A stretch of DNA of 64,000 bases from Clostridium manihotivorum (GCF_004015185.1 NZ_CP025746.1:1939776-2003775); one strand, 5' to 3'. Counted from the stretch's first letter, positions 45,331-53,933 are shown. Program-made: numbers and translations. Notes: a model not told the origin generated them from the sequence alone.

Positions 45331-45619
45331 AATAGAAAAATAAGTAGATAAGAATAGTTTGCAATTAATATACAAATAATTTATATTATCAATTGATATT
45401 GATGCTTAAGTATTGCCTTATAATATAAATATAAAAATTAAATTTAGCATTAGAAATTAATCCTGTGTATAAATGCCATGAAACGTAATGATAATTTAAC
45501 AAAATGAAATTATAATAGATATTTACAACTGAGAGTTTTAGACGTATAATGAGTTGAACGTATTATCAATTGAAAATAAAAAGATAATATATTTAATATT
45601 TATAAAATTTAATAAAATT

Positions 45620-45815
45620 GTTAGGTGAGGCTCCTATGTACAGGATATACGCTACTGCCCAAAAACATCGAGAGATGCCAATGGGTCAACAGATACTGCC
45701 GAAAGTTAAGGCTTTATTTAATGTAGCTGAGTTTAACTCAAAGCCACATAGTGCTAAAGCTCAACAAAAAGTAATATATTATTTTTTGCGGGCTTTTACG
45801 AGCTCTTTTTTTATT
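45620..45815 (+). promoter_or_regulatory. M-box (ykoK) Mg2+ riboswitch with terminator
   Basis: The sequence carries the conserved M-box blocks in order: GTTAGGTGAGGCTCCTATGT, GATATACGCTACTGCCC, CGAGAGATGCCAATGGGTCA, AACAGATACTG, and CATAGTGCTAAAGCTC (ending 45762). Behind it AGCTC can pair with GAGCT before TTTTTTT (45803-45815), a terminator that would be regulated by the 3' end of the aptamer. M-boxes bind Mg2+ and shut off Mg2+ importers. It precedes the MgtE-like/NRMT operon. The boundaries are approximate. Confidence 0.9.
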
Positions 45816-45898
45816 GCATGAATCACTTTTTATATGTTCATGTAATAAAATGTATGAAAAGTATATTAGAATCTAAACTAGGAGGAGTGATAAGTTTA

Positions 45899-45961
45899 AT
45901 GGATGGAGACCCGTATGATAAGCAGAATAGCATAATAATTAAAAATTATCAGAAAATATGA
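45899..45961 (+). CDS. Candidate leader peptide between M-box and mgtE-like gene
   Basis: A 20-codon ORF with an excellent ribosome site (AGGAGGAGTGA, 45880-45890). The peptide is MDGDPYDKQNSIIIKNYQKI. Its acidic/proline start resembles MgtL of enterobacteria (Met-Glu-Pro-Asp-Pro), where such a start destabilises ribosomes when Mg2+ is low. It lies after the riboswitch terminator and ends three nt before a set of alternative hairpins that reach the next gene's ribosome site. Expression is unproven; see findings. Confidence 0.55.
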   Translation: MDGDPYDKQNSIIIKNYQKI

Positions 45962-45964
45962 TTA

Positions 45965-46020
45965 GGGTGTACTGACATTAAACTATGAATTGTGCACTCT
46001 AAAAGAAAAGGAGAGTGTAC
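45965..46020 (+). promoter_or_regulatory. Mutually exclusive hairpins controlling the mgtE-like start
   Basis: Three 8-nt segments: A GGGTGTAC (45965-45972), B GTGCACTC (45992-45999), C GAGTGTAC (46013-46020). B can pair with A (8 bp, two G-U) or with C (8 bp, one G-U), not both. B:C puts the ribosome site AAGGAGAG (46008-46015) in the loop and 3' arm, next to ATG 46022. A ribosome stopped at the leader stop codon (45959-45961) would cover A. Confidence 0.5.
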
Positions 46021-46021
46021 A

Positions 46022-47248
46022 ATGAAATTTAAAAGTGTTTATTTAAGCAGAATATTAGATAAAAAAATATATACAACTAGTAACGAAGTATTGGGAACTT
46101 TAAAGGATTTAGCTGTTGATGCAAAATTTAAAAATCCCAAAGTTACTATAGCTGTTATTAAGACAAAAGATGGAATAAAATATATTGATTTTGAGAATAT
46201 TGATATTTCCAAGGAGAAAAGACAATATAAGTTAGTTTGCAATGAAGTCAAAGAGTCCAATTTGGGAAATTTATTATTGTTAAAAAAGTATGTTTTAGAT
46301 AAGCAGATTATTGATGTTAATGGTAGAAAGGTAGTTAGAGCTAATGATGTTAGATTAATTATCCTTGATTCAGGTATGTTTATTGCAGCAGTAGATATCG
46401 GAATGGAGGGCATATTAAGAAGAATTGGAATAGCTAAACCATTAAAAATATTAGGAGTTAAAGTGCAAAGTAAATTAATGCTATGGGATGAAATTGAAAC
46501 AGCATTTGCTTCAGAAGATATTTCACTTTCAAAATCCTATAATAAGCTCCATACACTTCATCCATCAGATCTAGCAGATATAATTGAAGATTTTGATGCA
46601 AATACTGGTGCAATTATTTTTTCAAGATTAGATACTGCTAGGGCTGCAGATGTATTAGAAGAATTAGAAGAGGACGTACAAGTAAGCTTGCTCAGAACAC
46701 TGTCTATAGAGAGAGCAGCAGATATTCTTGAAGAAATGCCTGCAGATGAGGCTGCAGACGTGTTAGATGGATTACAGGAAGATAAAGCAGAAGAGCTGCT
46801 TAGCAACATGGAAAAAGAAGCTTCAGATGAAATAAGAGAACTTATGGAATATGAAGATAATCTAGTTGGAAGTATTATGACTACTGATTTTATATCATGT
46901 CCAATTGATTATACAGTAGCGGATATAATTAATGATATTCGAAAAGCTGATGAAGAAATTGAACAGTTTTATTATGTTTATGTTGTAAATGATGCAAATA
47001 AACTTATGGGAGTAGTTTCATTAAGAGAATTAGTTATTTCTACTCCTGATAAAAAAATAGAAGAGTTTATGAGTAAAAAAGTTATATATATAAAGGATGA
47101 AGAAAAAATAAGTCATTTAGCAAAAGATATAATCAAATATAATTTACTTGCTATGCCTGTAGTTGATGAAGAAATGCATTTAATTGGGAGTGTAAGTTTA
47201 ATCGATATTGTTTATGAAATTGCAAAGCATAATAAGAGGTTGAAATAG
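46022..47248 (+). CDS. Soluble MgtE-sensor-like protein (PRC barrels + MgtE-N + CBS pair)
   Basis: 408 residues, no membrane helices. Residues 1-75 and 85-150 look like PRC-barrel domains (VYLSRILDKKIYTTSNEVLG; KQIIDVNGRKVVRANDV). Residues about 175-275 are the superhelical MgtE N-domain (LHPSDLADIIEDF, ERAADILEEMPADEAADVLD), followed by two CBS domains (VGSIMTTDFISCPIDY; IEEFMSKKVIYIKDE). In MgtE these cytosolic parts sense Mg2+ and gate the channel; here they stand alone, 15 nt before an NRMT transporter, so they probably regulate that partner. GTG 45992 is in frame but ATG 46022 follows AAGGAGAG. Confidence 0.85.
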   Translation: MKFKSVYLSRILDKKIYTTSNEVLGTLKDLAVDAKFKNPKVTIAVIKTKDGIKYIDFENIDISKEKRQYKLVCNEVKESNLGNLLLLKKYVLDKQIIDVNGRKVVRANDVRLIILDSGMFIAAVDIGMEGILRRIGIAKPLKILGVKVQSKLMLWDEIETAFASEDISLSKSYNKLHTLHPSDLADIIEDFDANTGAIIFSRLDTARAADVLEELEEDVQVSLLRTLSIERAADILEEMPADEAADVLDGLQEDKAEELLSNMEKEASDEIRELMEYEDNLVGSIMTTDFISCPIDYTVADIINDIRKADEEIEQFYYVYVVNDANKLMGVVSLRELVISTPDKKIEEFMSKKVIYIKDEEKISHLAKDIIKYNLLAMPVVDEEMHLIGSVSLIDIVYEIAKHNKRLK

Positions 47249-47263
47249 GTGGAGGTGTAGAAG

Positions 47264-48517
47264 ATGAATGCAAAAAGAAAAACATGGATAGCAAATTTAT
47301 TAATATTTTTAAGTGTTTTAGGCCCAGGAATTATAACAGGTAGTGTAGATAATGATGCAGGTGGTATTACAACATATTCTGTAGCTGGTGCGACTTATGG
47401 TTATAACTTGCTTTGGTCTCTAATACCATGCTTCGTTGTACTTCTTGTAGTACAAGAAATGAATGCTAGGATGGGGATTGTAACAGGTAAAGGACTAGCA
47501 GACTTAATTAGAGAAAATTTTGGGGTTAGGATAACTTTCTTTATATTTGTTGGATTAATTATTGCAGATATAGGAAATACAGCTACTGAATTTGCAGGGG
47601 TTGCAGGAAGTATGCAGGTATTCGGTGTAAGTAAATATATATCTGTACCTCTAGCAGCTGTAGCAGTATGGATTTTGGTTGTAAAGGGGACTTATAAAAC
47701 TACTGAAAAGTTGTTTTTGGTTTTTAGCTTATTTTTATTATCCTACATTGCTTCCGCATTTCTTGCTAAGCCAGACTGGAGTGAAATAGGGAGTGCTATA
47801 ATACATCCAACCATCGAGACAAATTTTGAATATATAGGTACAGTTATTGGTATTGTAGGAACCACTATTGCTCCGTGGATGCAGTTTTATATGCAATCAG
47901 CAGTTATAGAAAAAGGTCTTAAGGTAGAAGACTTTAAGTACGAAATTTGGGATGTAGTTGTTGGTAGTATTATAACAGTAGTTGTAGCTTTCTTTATAAT
48001 TGTAGCCTGTGGAGCAACACTTAACAAAAATGGAATTAAAATAGAAGAGGCTAAAGATGCTGCATTAGCGCTTAAGCCACTTGCTGGAGCTTTCGCTTCT
48101 CAAATTTTTGCATTTGGACTTTTTATAGCGTCTATTTTTTCAGCAACAATATTACCTTTAGCTACAGCATTTTATATTTGCGAAGCTTTTGGTTTTGAAG
48201 CTGGAATAGATAAAAAGTTAAAAGAAGCACCTGAGTTTTTTACGTTATTCACTATAATTATAGTAGTTGGAATTGCTATTATTTTGATTCCTGGAGCACC
48301 TTTAATTGAGATAACATTGGGATCACAAGTTATAAATGGTATATTATTACCGGTAGTCTTAATATGTATGATGCTTATGGTGAATAATAAGGAAATTATG
48401 GGTGAGTATGTAAATAATAAAATTAAAAATGCAATTGGTTGGGGAACTATTATAGTTTTAATTGCACTAACAGCGATTTTAACTTTTGAACCTTTAATAA
48501 CTATGCTTACATCATAA
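47264..48517 (+). CDS. Nramp-related Mg2+ transporter (NRMT type)
   Basis: 417-residue membrane protein of the Nramp superfamily with about 11 helices. The canonical TM1 metal motif DPGN is replaced by SVDNDAGG, and the TM6 MPH motif by TIAPWMQF. These replacements define the NRMT group, of which a Clostridium acetobutylicum member was shown to carry Mg2+ and lies under M-box control. Compare MntH in this window, which keeps DPGN and MPH. Co-transcription with the MgtE-like gene behind the M-box supports Mg2+ import. Ribosome site GTGGAGGTG. Confidence 0.88.
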   Translation: MNAKRKTWIANLLIFLSVLGPGIITGSVDNDAGGITTYSVAGATYGYNLLWSLIPCFVVLLVVQEMNARMGIVTGKGLADLIRENFGVRITFFIFVGLIIADIGNTATEFAGVAGSMQVFGVSKYISVPLAAVAVWILVVKGTYKTTEKLFLVFSLFLLSYIASAFLAKPDWSEIGSAIIHPTIETNFEYIGTVIGIVGTTIAPWMQFYMQSAVIEKGLKVEDFKYEIWDVVVGSIITVVVAFFIIVACGATLNKNGIKIEEAKDAALALKPLAGAFASQIFAFGLFIASIFSATILPLATAFYICEAFGFEAGIDKKLKEAPEFFTLFTIIIVVGIAIILIPGAPLIEITLGSQVINGILLPVVLICMMLMVNNKEIMGEYVNNKIKNAIGWGTIIVLIALTAILTFEPLITMLTS

Positions 48518-48680
48518 CAACTGATAATATATAATTTATTAGGGGAGAAACTATAGATTATCTAATTTATAACCATAAACGTCAAATATTTTTTTGACAA
48601 AAAAATAATTACTTTTCAGTGTCTGATATGGATGATTTTCATCCACTGGTTTATAAGAAATAAAATGATTGCGGCAATAA

Positions 48681-48724
48681 AAAATTAGACCATCTAATTT
48701 ATAAAATTAAGATGGTCTAATTTT
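48681..48724. terminator. Bidirectional terminator between NRMT and CDF genes
   Basis: AAAATTAGACCATCT / AGATGGTCTAATTTT, 15-bp perfect outer stem extended by AATTT / AAATT; T run on one strand and A run on the other serve both convergent genes. Confidence 0.9.
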
Positions 48725-48737
48725 ATTTTGAATATAA

Positions 48738-49640
48738 TTAGTTTAGTTGCAGTGATATTTTGCATTCATCACAAGTGCATATTTTCTCACAAGATTCTAA
48801 ATGTATCATAATCTCAGAATAGTTTAAATCTTGCTTAATATCATGTTCAATTTTATTACATATATCATGTGCATCTTTAATTGATTTGTCTTCTGGAAAA
48901 ACTAGATGTAATTCTGCGTATCTTATTCGCCCGGATTTCCTTGTTTTAAGTTTATGGTAATTACAAAATACAGAAGAATATTTATTAATATTATTTTTAA
49001 TTATTTCAATTTCTTCGTCAGATAATTTTATATCTAATAAAGGGTTAAAAGCAGATATTAATAATTCAAAAGCTTCTTTTAATATGAAGATAGCAACTAA
49101 AATTGCAACAATAGGATCTAAGTAATTTAAGTTAGTAACCCATATAAGAAATAATCCTAAACCTACACCTAATGACGTGTATACATCAGCTTTTAAATGC
49201 AGTGCATCAGCTTCTAATGCTATAGAATCTTCTTGTTTAGCTACTTTATATAATTTTTTAGATACTATTAAGTTAACAGCTGAAGAGATAAACATTACGA
49301 TAAAACCTAGCCCAACTGATTCGATCTCTCCAGGATTGAATATTTTTTTTATAGCTTCAACTATTATCCAAATAGAAGCGACTAGTATGAGAAGTGCCTC
49401 AATTACGCCAGAAATGTTTTCTACTTTTCCATGCCCATAGGGATGGGCTTCATCCGCTGGCTTGTCTGATATTCTTACAGAAAAAAATGCTATTATTGCG
49501 GCTAACAAATCCATAGTTGAATGTATAGCTTCGGATATTATACTTACTGAACCAGTAGCAAGACCAACAAATAATTTAAGAACAATTAAAGTACTATTTG
49601 ATAGTAATGATAGCCTAGCAACTTTAACTTTTGCATTCAT
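48738..49640 (-). CDS. Cation diffusion facilitator exporter (CDF 1)
   Basis: 300 residues, six membrane helices and a cytoplasmic C-terminal dimer domain. Metal-site residues are HSTMD in TM2 and HLKAD in TM5, with the HPYGHGK loop between. HxxxD in both helices is the pattern most often seen in zinc-type CDFs. The C-terminus ends with a Cys cluster (CEKICTCDEC) that may sense or hand over metal. It is about 45% alike by eye to the CDF at 58272-59144, which lacks that Cys tail. A 24-bp palindrome lies about 100 bp upstream of its start. Confidence 0.9.
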   Translation of the reverse strand: MNAKVKVARLSLLSNSTLIVLKLFVGLATGSVSIISEAIHSTMDLLAAIIAFFSVRISDKPADEAHPYGHGKVENISGVIEALLILVASIWIIVEAIKKIFNPGEIESVGLGFIVMFISSAVNLIVSKKLYKVAKQEDSIALEADALHLKADVYTSLGVGLGLFLIWVTNLNYLDPIVAILVAIFILKEAFELLISAFNPLLDIKLSDEEIEIIKNNINKYSSVFCNYHKLKTRKSGRIRYAELHLVFPEDKSIKDAHDICNKIEHDIKQDLNYSEIMIHLESCEKICTCDECKISLQLN

Positions 49641-49742
49641 ACAAAAACCTCCAAATTCTAAAAATCAGTTATCATCTGATAAAACAAATTAATACTATAA
49701 TATAACTAAATATCTTAAAGGTCAAGGGATAAAAAGGCTAGG

Positions 49743-49766
49743 ACATATTATCAATTGATAATATGT
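49743..49766. promoter_or_regulatory. 24-bp perfect palindrome upstream of CDF 1
   Basis: ACATATTATCAA-TTGATAATATGT, perfect. Its 20-bp core ATATTATCAATTGATAATAT is repeated exactly inside the palindrome at 59208-59245, and partial copies lie at 45383-45400 and 45560-45573. It is divergent-side upstream of CDF 1 and is a candidate metal-regulator operator. The rest of the 49641-49946 gap is AT-rich with nothing else seen. Confidence 0.55.
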
Positions 49767-49946
49767 TCCAACATATTTATATTTGTAACTGATAAGAATT
49801 GGCAATTTGAAATTTTAGCAGCATTTAATTATTAAGTATATAAGTTAGTTAAAAAATAATAAAAAAATATTCAAAACTATACTATATAGATTTATTCTAA
49901 ATTCAATGATAAAATATAATTTATTTAATAATTTGGAGGGAAATAA

Positions 49947-50489
49947 ATGATTTTGTTTGGACATTTAGGATTGACAACTGAAGTAATAAAGTTGTATGAA
50001 GTGTTTTTACATAAAGATAAAAAGTTAAGTGATAAAGTTTTAGTTGATTACAGAGTTGTCTTGATTGGTTCGATACTACCTGATATTATAGATAAACCAA
50101 TTGGTGCTGGTTTATTCAGAAATACATTTCATAACAGTCGCATTTTTGGGCATACGTTAATATTCTCTCTTTTATTGATATTGATGGGTTCATATATGTT
50201 AAATAAACGTGGCAAGAACAGTATCCTAATATTGGGGATTTGTAGTTCCATTCATTTAATATTAGATAGTATGTGGTTATATCCTGATATATTGTTTTGG
50301 CCATACTTTGGATGGAGGTTTCCTGAAAGACCTGAAGGGAATTGGGTAAGCAGTGATTTGGTGAGACTTATTACAGATCAAAGTTATTACTTGCCTGAAT
50401 TAATAGGATTTATAATTATTGTGTTTTTTTTAATAAGGCTTTTAAGAAGCAAACAGATAAAGTATTTTATAAATCAAGGAAAATTATAG
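49947..50489 (+). CDS. DUF457/YdjM-type membrane protein (metal-dependent hydrolase-like)
   Basis: 180 residues with about four membrane helices. The N-terminal GHLGLT, the GSILPDIIDKP segment, HNSRIFGHTLIF and HLILDSMW carry His and Asp residues in the pattern of the YdjM/DUF457 family, annotated as membrane-bound metal-dependent hydrolases with no firm substrate. ATTTGGAGGG precedes the ATG. It stands alone on the plus strand between two minus-strand metal transporters. Confidence 0.75.
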   Translation: MILFGHLGLTTEVIKLYEVFLHKDKKLSDKVLVDYRVVLIGSILPDIIDKPIGAGLFRNTFHNSRIFGHTLIFSLLLILMGSYMLNKRGKNSILILGICSSIHLILDSMWLYPDILFWPYFGWRFPERPEGNWVSSDLVRLITDQSYYLPELIGFIIIVFFLIRLLRSKQIKYFINQGKL

Positions 50490-50511
50490 ATTTAATATAG
50501 ATGTAGAGAAT

Positions 50512-50536
50512 GGGGCAGTCACAAATTGACAGCCCT
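50512..50536. terminator. Terminator between DUF457 gene and mntH
   Basis: GGGCAGTCA / TGACAGCCC (one mismatch) followed by a T-rich tail, between convergent genes. Confidence 0.65.
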
Positions 50537-50555
50537 TATTTGTTAATAGATATAT

Positions 50556-51854
50556 TTAAACATTGCCAGTAAATGTTAGATATAAGAGAATAGCATTTAA
50601 TACTATTATTATAGTGGCTATGAGGGCACCAAAAAATCTTACAAGACTTTTATTAACTAAAATGCCCATTAAGTCTTTACGTTTAGCTATAATTAGCATT
50701 TGAATTATTGGGAATGGTAAAATAAAGCTAAGTGCAACTTGGCTTAAAATAAGAGCATTCATTGGATTTATTCCAAGTGCAATTATAATTAGTGCTGGGG
50801 CCATAGTTATAATTCTTCTAATATTAATTGGTATGCTTAAATTAACAAATCCTTTCATAATAGTTTGACCTGCCATTGTTCCAACAGCAGAAGAAGACAA
50901 GCCTGACGCAAGAAGTGCTATTCCAAAAGCGCTACTCGATAAAGAACCTAATAATGGTTGCAATGAAGTATGTGCTTGTTCCATTGTATCAACTACTAAT
51001 CCATTTCTGTTAAATACAGCAGCAGATACTACAACCATTGCAGCATTTATTATAAAAGCAATATTCATAGCAATTGTAACATCAATCTTTTCCATTTTTA
51101 AATGTTTCAATTTTCCTTCATTAGACAAATCAATACTTCTATGCTGAACTAATTGTGAGTGTAGATATATTACATGAGGCATAACTGTTGCTCCAAGCAT
51201 TCCTACGGCAATTAACACTGCTTCACCATTAGGCAATGATGGAATTATTGTGTGTATACCCACCTGAAACCAATTTGGTTTAGCAAGAAAGAGTTCTAAT
51301 GTATATGCAATACATATTATTGCTACTAGTACTGATATTATTAATTCAACAACCTTTTGACCGTATTTTTCCATATAACAAATTATATATGTTATGAGTC
51401 CCGTTATAAGTCCTGCATATATCATTGGTATATGAAATAATAAATATAAGCCTATTGTCCCTCCGAGAAATTCTGCCAAATCAGTTGCCATAGCACCTAT
51501 CTCTGCAATAATCCAAAATATCCAATTAGCACTCCTAGAAAATACCTTAGAGCACATTTCGGGAAGATTATGTTCTGTTGCTATTCCGAGTTTTGCAGAC
51601 ATTATTTGAAGGAATATAGCCATTAAATTACTACATAAAATAACCCAGATTAGTGTATAACCAAACTTTGATCCACCACTAATATTAGTTGCAAAATTAC
51701 CTGGATCTATATAAGCAACGCTTACAATAAAAGCAGGACCTAAAAATTTTAATAATTGTCTTGATTTTATTGAATTATAATTAATTTCTTTTTTAAAATT
51801 TAAAAGTTTAGATAAAGATACACTAGTACTTTTATAATTTCTTTTGTTCTCCAA
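50556..51854 (-). CDS. mntH: Manganese transporter MntH (Nramp family)
   Basis: 432-residue proton-coupled divalent metal importer. The canonical Nramp motifs are intact: AYIDPGNFATNI in TM1 and GATVMPHVIYLHS in TM6. This makes a clear contrast with the NRMT gene 2 kb away. The frame opens at TTG (51854-51852) without a well-spaced ribosome site; a better site (AGGAAAGG) precedes an ATG in another frame (51864) that opens an 11-codon uORF overlapping the TTG. An inverted repeat TAACTA-N9-TAGTTA lies at about 51884-51904. Substrate Mn2+ (possibly Fe2+) is inferred from the family. Confidence 0.92.
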   Translation of the reverse strand: MENKRNYKSTSVSLSKLLNFKKEINYNSIKSRQLLKFLGPAFIVSVAYIDPGNFATNISGGSKFGYTLIWVILCSNLMAIFLQIMSAKLGIATEHNLPEMCSKVFSRSANWIFWIIAEIGAMATDLAEFLGGTIGLYLLFHIPMIYAGLITGLITYIICYMEKYGQKVVELIISVLVAIICIAYTLELFLAKPNWFQVGIHTIIPSLPNGEAVLIAVGMLGATVMPHVIYLHSQLVQHRSIDLSNEGKLKHLKMEKIDVTIAMNIAFIINAAMVVVSAAVFNRNGLVVDTMEQAHTSLQPLLGSLSSSAFGIALLASGLSSSAVGTMAGQTIMKGFVNLSIPINIRRIITMAPALIIIALGINPMNALILSQVALSFILPFPIIQMLIIAKRKDLMGILVNKSLVRFFGALIATIIIVLNAILLYLTFTGNV

Positions 51855-51864
51855 TATAATACAT
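51832..51864 (-). CDS. Possible uORF overlapping the mntH start
   Basis: ATG 51864 opens a 10-residue frame (MYYIGEQKKL) with AGGAAAGG correctly upstream. It overlaps the mntH TTG start in a different frame. It could tune mntH translation, or simply reflect an unusual start region. Confidence 0.3.
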   Translation of the reverse strand: MYYIGEQKKL

Positions 51865-52088
51865 CGCCTTTCCTAATTTTATTTTAACTACGATTAAAAT
51901 AGTTAGTTTTATTTAATATTATTAGCCTCAACTAAATCTTTTTGATACTTTAAACTATGAAGTAGTTGTATAAATGTTACATTAAAATCTTAGTTGCATT
52001 TTTTTATTAAGTACATAAGTTATCTAATAAAGGAGTTATTTTACTATGTGGAAAGCGGTTGTATAATGTAATTTTGGGAGGTTAAAAA

Positions 52089-53065
52089 ATGGATAGAGAA
52101 ACTTCTAGACAATCGGATAATGTATTCAAAAGAAGTGGAAAAAAATTGCTTTTACAATAATTGGCATAACAATAATCTTTGTGGGTAAATTTATTGGTGC
52201 ATTTATATCTAAAAGCCTTGCTCTTTTTAGTGATAGTTGGCATTTATTAACTGATATAGCTTCATTAATATTAAGTTATTGGGGAGTAAAGGTTGCGCTA
52301 AAGTCTGCAAATCATAAATATAATTTTGGTTATTATAGATTTAGCATATTCACAGCATTAATAAATAATCTTTCACTAATTCTTATTTCCGTATATATTT
52401 TTTATAAAGCAATATTAAGATATTTTAATCCTGTAAATGTAGAGCCATCTGGAATGATTATTTTTTCTATTCTTGGTCTTACAGTAAATACCATAGTAGT
52501 ATTAAATCTTAGAAATAATTCAAACAATATGAACGTGAAAAGTGTATTTTTACACTTCATGGTGGATGCATTATCAGATATAGGAGTACTAATAGGAGGT
52601 ATAATTATTTATTTTACACATTTGCCTGGTGTTGATACACTTCTTAGTGCAATATTAGCATGCCTTATTTTAAGAAATGCATTTAAGATGACTATTGAAT
52701 GTATTAAAATTCTTTTGGAAGCGGCACCAGAAGATATATCCATTGATGAATTAAAGGAGTCAATTAAGGATTTAGGAGGGATAATTGAAATAACTGATAT
52801 TCATATTTGGAGCTTATCTAAAGAAATTTTATCAATGACAGCACATATTTCAATAAAAGAATGTAACATTGAAAATTGCGAATCAAGATTACATGAAATA
52901 CAACATTTATTAAAAGATAAGTTTAATATAGACCATTCTACAATACAATTCGAAAAGTCAACATGTGGAAGCTGTTTTCATAGTAAGCCTGATCACAAGC
53001 ATTGTTGCAATATGTGTATTGATAAATGCGGAGATGAGAAACATCAAAAAATTATTAATATATAG
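52089..53065 (+). CDS. Cation diffusion facilitator (CDF 2), frameshifted in an A-run
   Basis: CDF exporter with HLLTD in TM2 and HFMVD in TM5, and a His/Cys-rich C-terminus (CGSCFHSKPDHKHCCNMC) fitting zinc or a soft metal. The proper start is ATG 52089 after GGGAGG, giving MDRETSRQSDNVFKRSGKK, but the seven A at 52139-52145 put the frame out and a TAA follows soon. Eight A would continue into KKIAFTIIGITIIFVG and the rest of TM1. From GTG 52181 alone the protein lacks half of TM1. Either a one-base loss or expression by slippage. Similar to CzcD-type exporters. Confidence 0.78.
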
Positions 53066-53125
53066 CGGTAGAATTGGATTAGTAAAGAAAATGGAACTTT
53101 AAATTAATTAAGAATTATGAAGTAA

Positions 53126-53175
53126 TATAAAATAACTCTTGGCTAAACATCGTTAGCACAAGAGTTATTTTATAT
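53126..53175. terminator. Bidirectional terminator between CDF 2 and mntP-like gene
   Basis: AAAATAACTCTTG / CAAGAGTTATTTT, 13 bp, with inner GCTAA / TTAGC; A and T runs on the two sides serve both genes. Confidence 0.9.
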
Positions 53176-53191
53176 TATAAATTCAATAATA

Positions 53192-53806
53192 TTAATTAAA
53201 TAATTCAATAATACCAAGTATTATTAGCAATATGCCTGAAATTAATGGTGCATATTTTCCTAAAAAATTACCTAGTACATTATTTCCGATAGTTTCACCA
53301 AGTTTAAGTGTAACTATACTTAAGATGAATGTAAATATGACAGTAAATTGAATGTTAACTCCTGTTATACTTGCAGCGATTCCAGTACCTAAGTTGTTAA
53401 AGGTTAATGCAAATGCTACAAGGACAGCTTCTTTTATATTTATATCACCAGAGTTATCTAAATCCGATTTTTCTGCATACTCAAGCATATCACCAATGTT
53501 TTTCAAAGCAAGCTCTTTTGAATTTTTATTGTTTAAAAGTTTTGTTTTGCTTTTGATTACAAAATATCCTCCCAAAATAATAATAACACCAGCGCCAAAG
53601 CTATTTGATATATAATCTGGTAAGAATTTTGATATATATATTCCAACTGACATTGCTAAAAGTGTACCTGTAGAGGTTATGAGTGCTATTATAAGATTTG
53701 GAAGTAGTCCAATTTTTATTTTCTTTAGGCCATAAGCGGTACCGACAACTACATTATCTAAATTGGAGGATAAGCTAAACAATAATGCAGATAAAAATAA
53801 AGTCAT
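53192..53806 (-). CDS. MntP/YtaF-type membrane protein
   Basis: 204 residues, about six membrane helices in two inverted halves. The first half has SSNLDNVVVGTAYGLKK and the second AFALTFNNLGTGIAAS, the Asp/Asn-containing repeats of the MntP (DUF204) superfamily. Within it the sporulation protein YtaF is the closest by the NLDN pattern; MntP proteins export Mn2+. With MntH nearby, manganese balance is a reasonable inference but YtaF-type function is unknown. The middle loop (NSKELALKNIGDMLEYAEKS) is cytoplasmic. Confidence 0.78.
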   Translation of the reverse strand: MTLFLSALLFSLSSNLDNVVVGTAYGLKKIKIGLLPNLIIALITSTGTLLAMSVGIYISKFLPDYISNSFGAGVIIILGGYFVIKSKTKLLNNKNSKELALKNIGDMLEYAEKSDLDNSGDINIKEAVLVAFALTFNNLGTGIAASITGVNIQFTVIFTFILSIVTLKLGETIGNNVLGNFLGKYAPLISGILLIILGIIELFN

Positions 53807-53933
53807 ACATGTATTTTCCTTTTTAGTATTTTTATTTTAATATATGACTGTAAATTTATATAGTGAACAAGAGCTCGTAAGTTACTAGGTAATAAATTAA
53901 AAAATAGCGTGAAAATTAATATAAATAAATTTG

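Noticed and set aside
45618-45821. 67-codon plus-strand ORF over the first M-box
   Set aside because: It lies wholly in the conserved riboswitch and terminator, so the sequence is explained by RNA constraint; the ORF is incidental.
49743-49766. Fur box
   Set aside because: The half-sites are ATTATC then GATAAT, the reverse of the GATAAT..ATTATC order of Fur sites; treated as an unknown palindrome instead.
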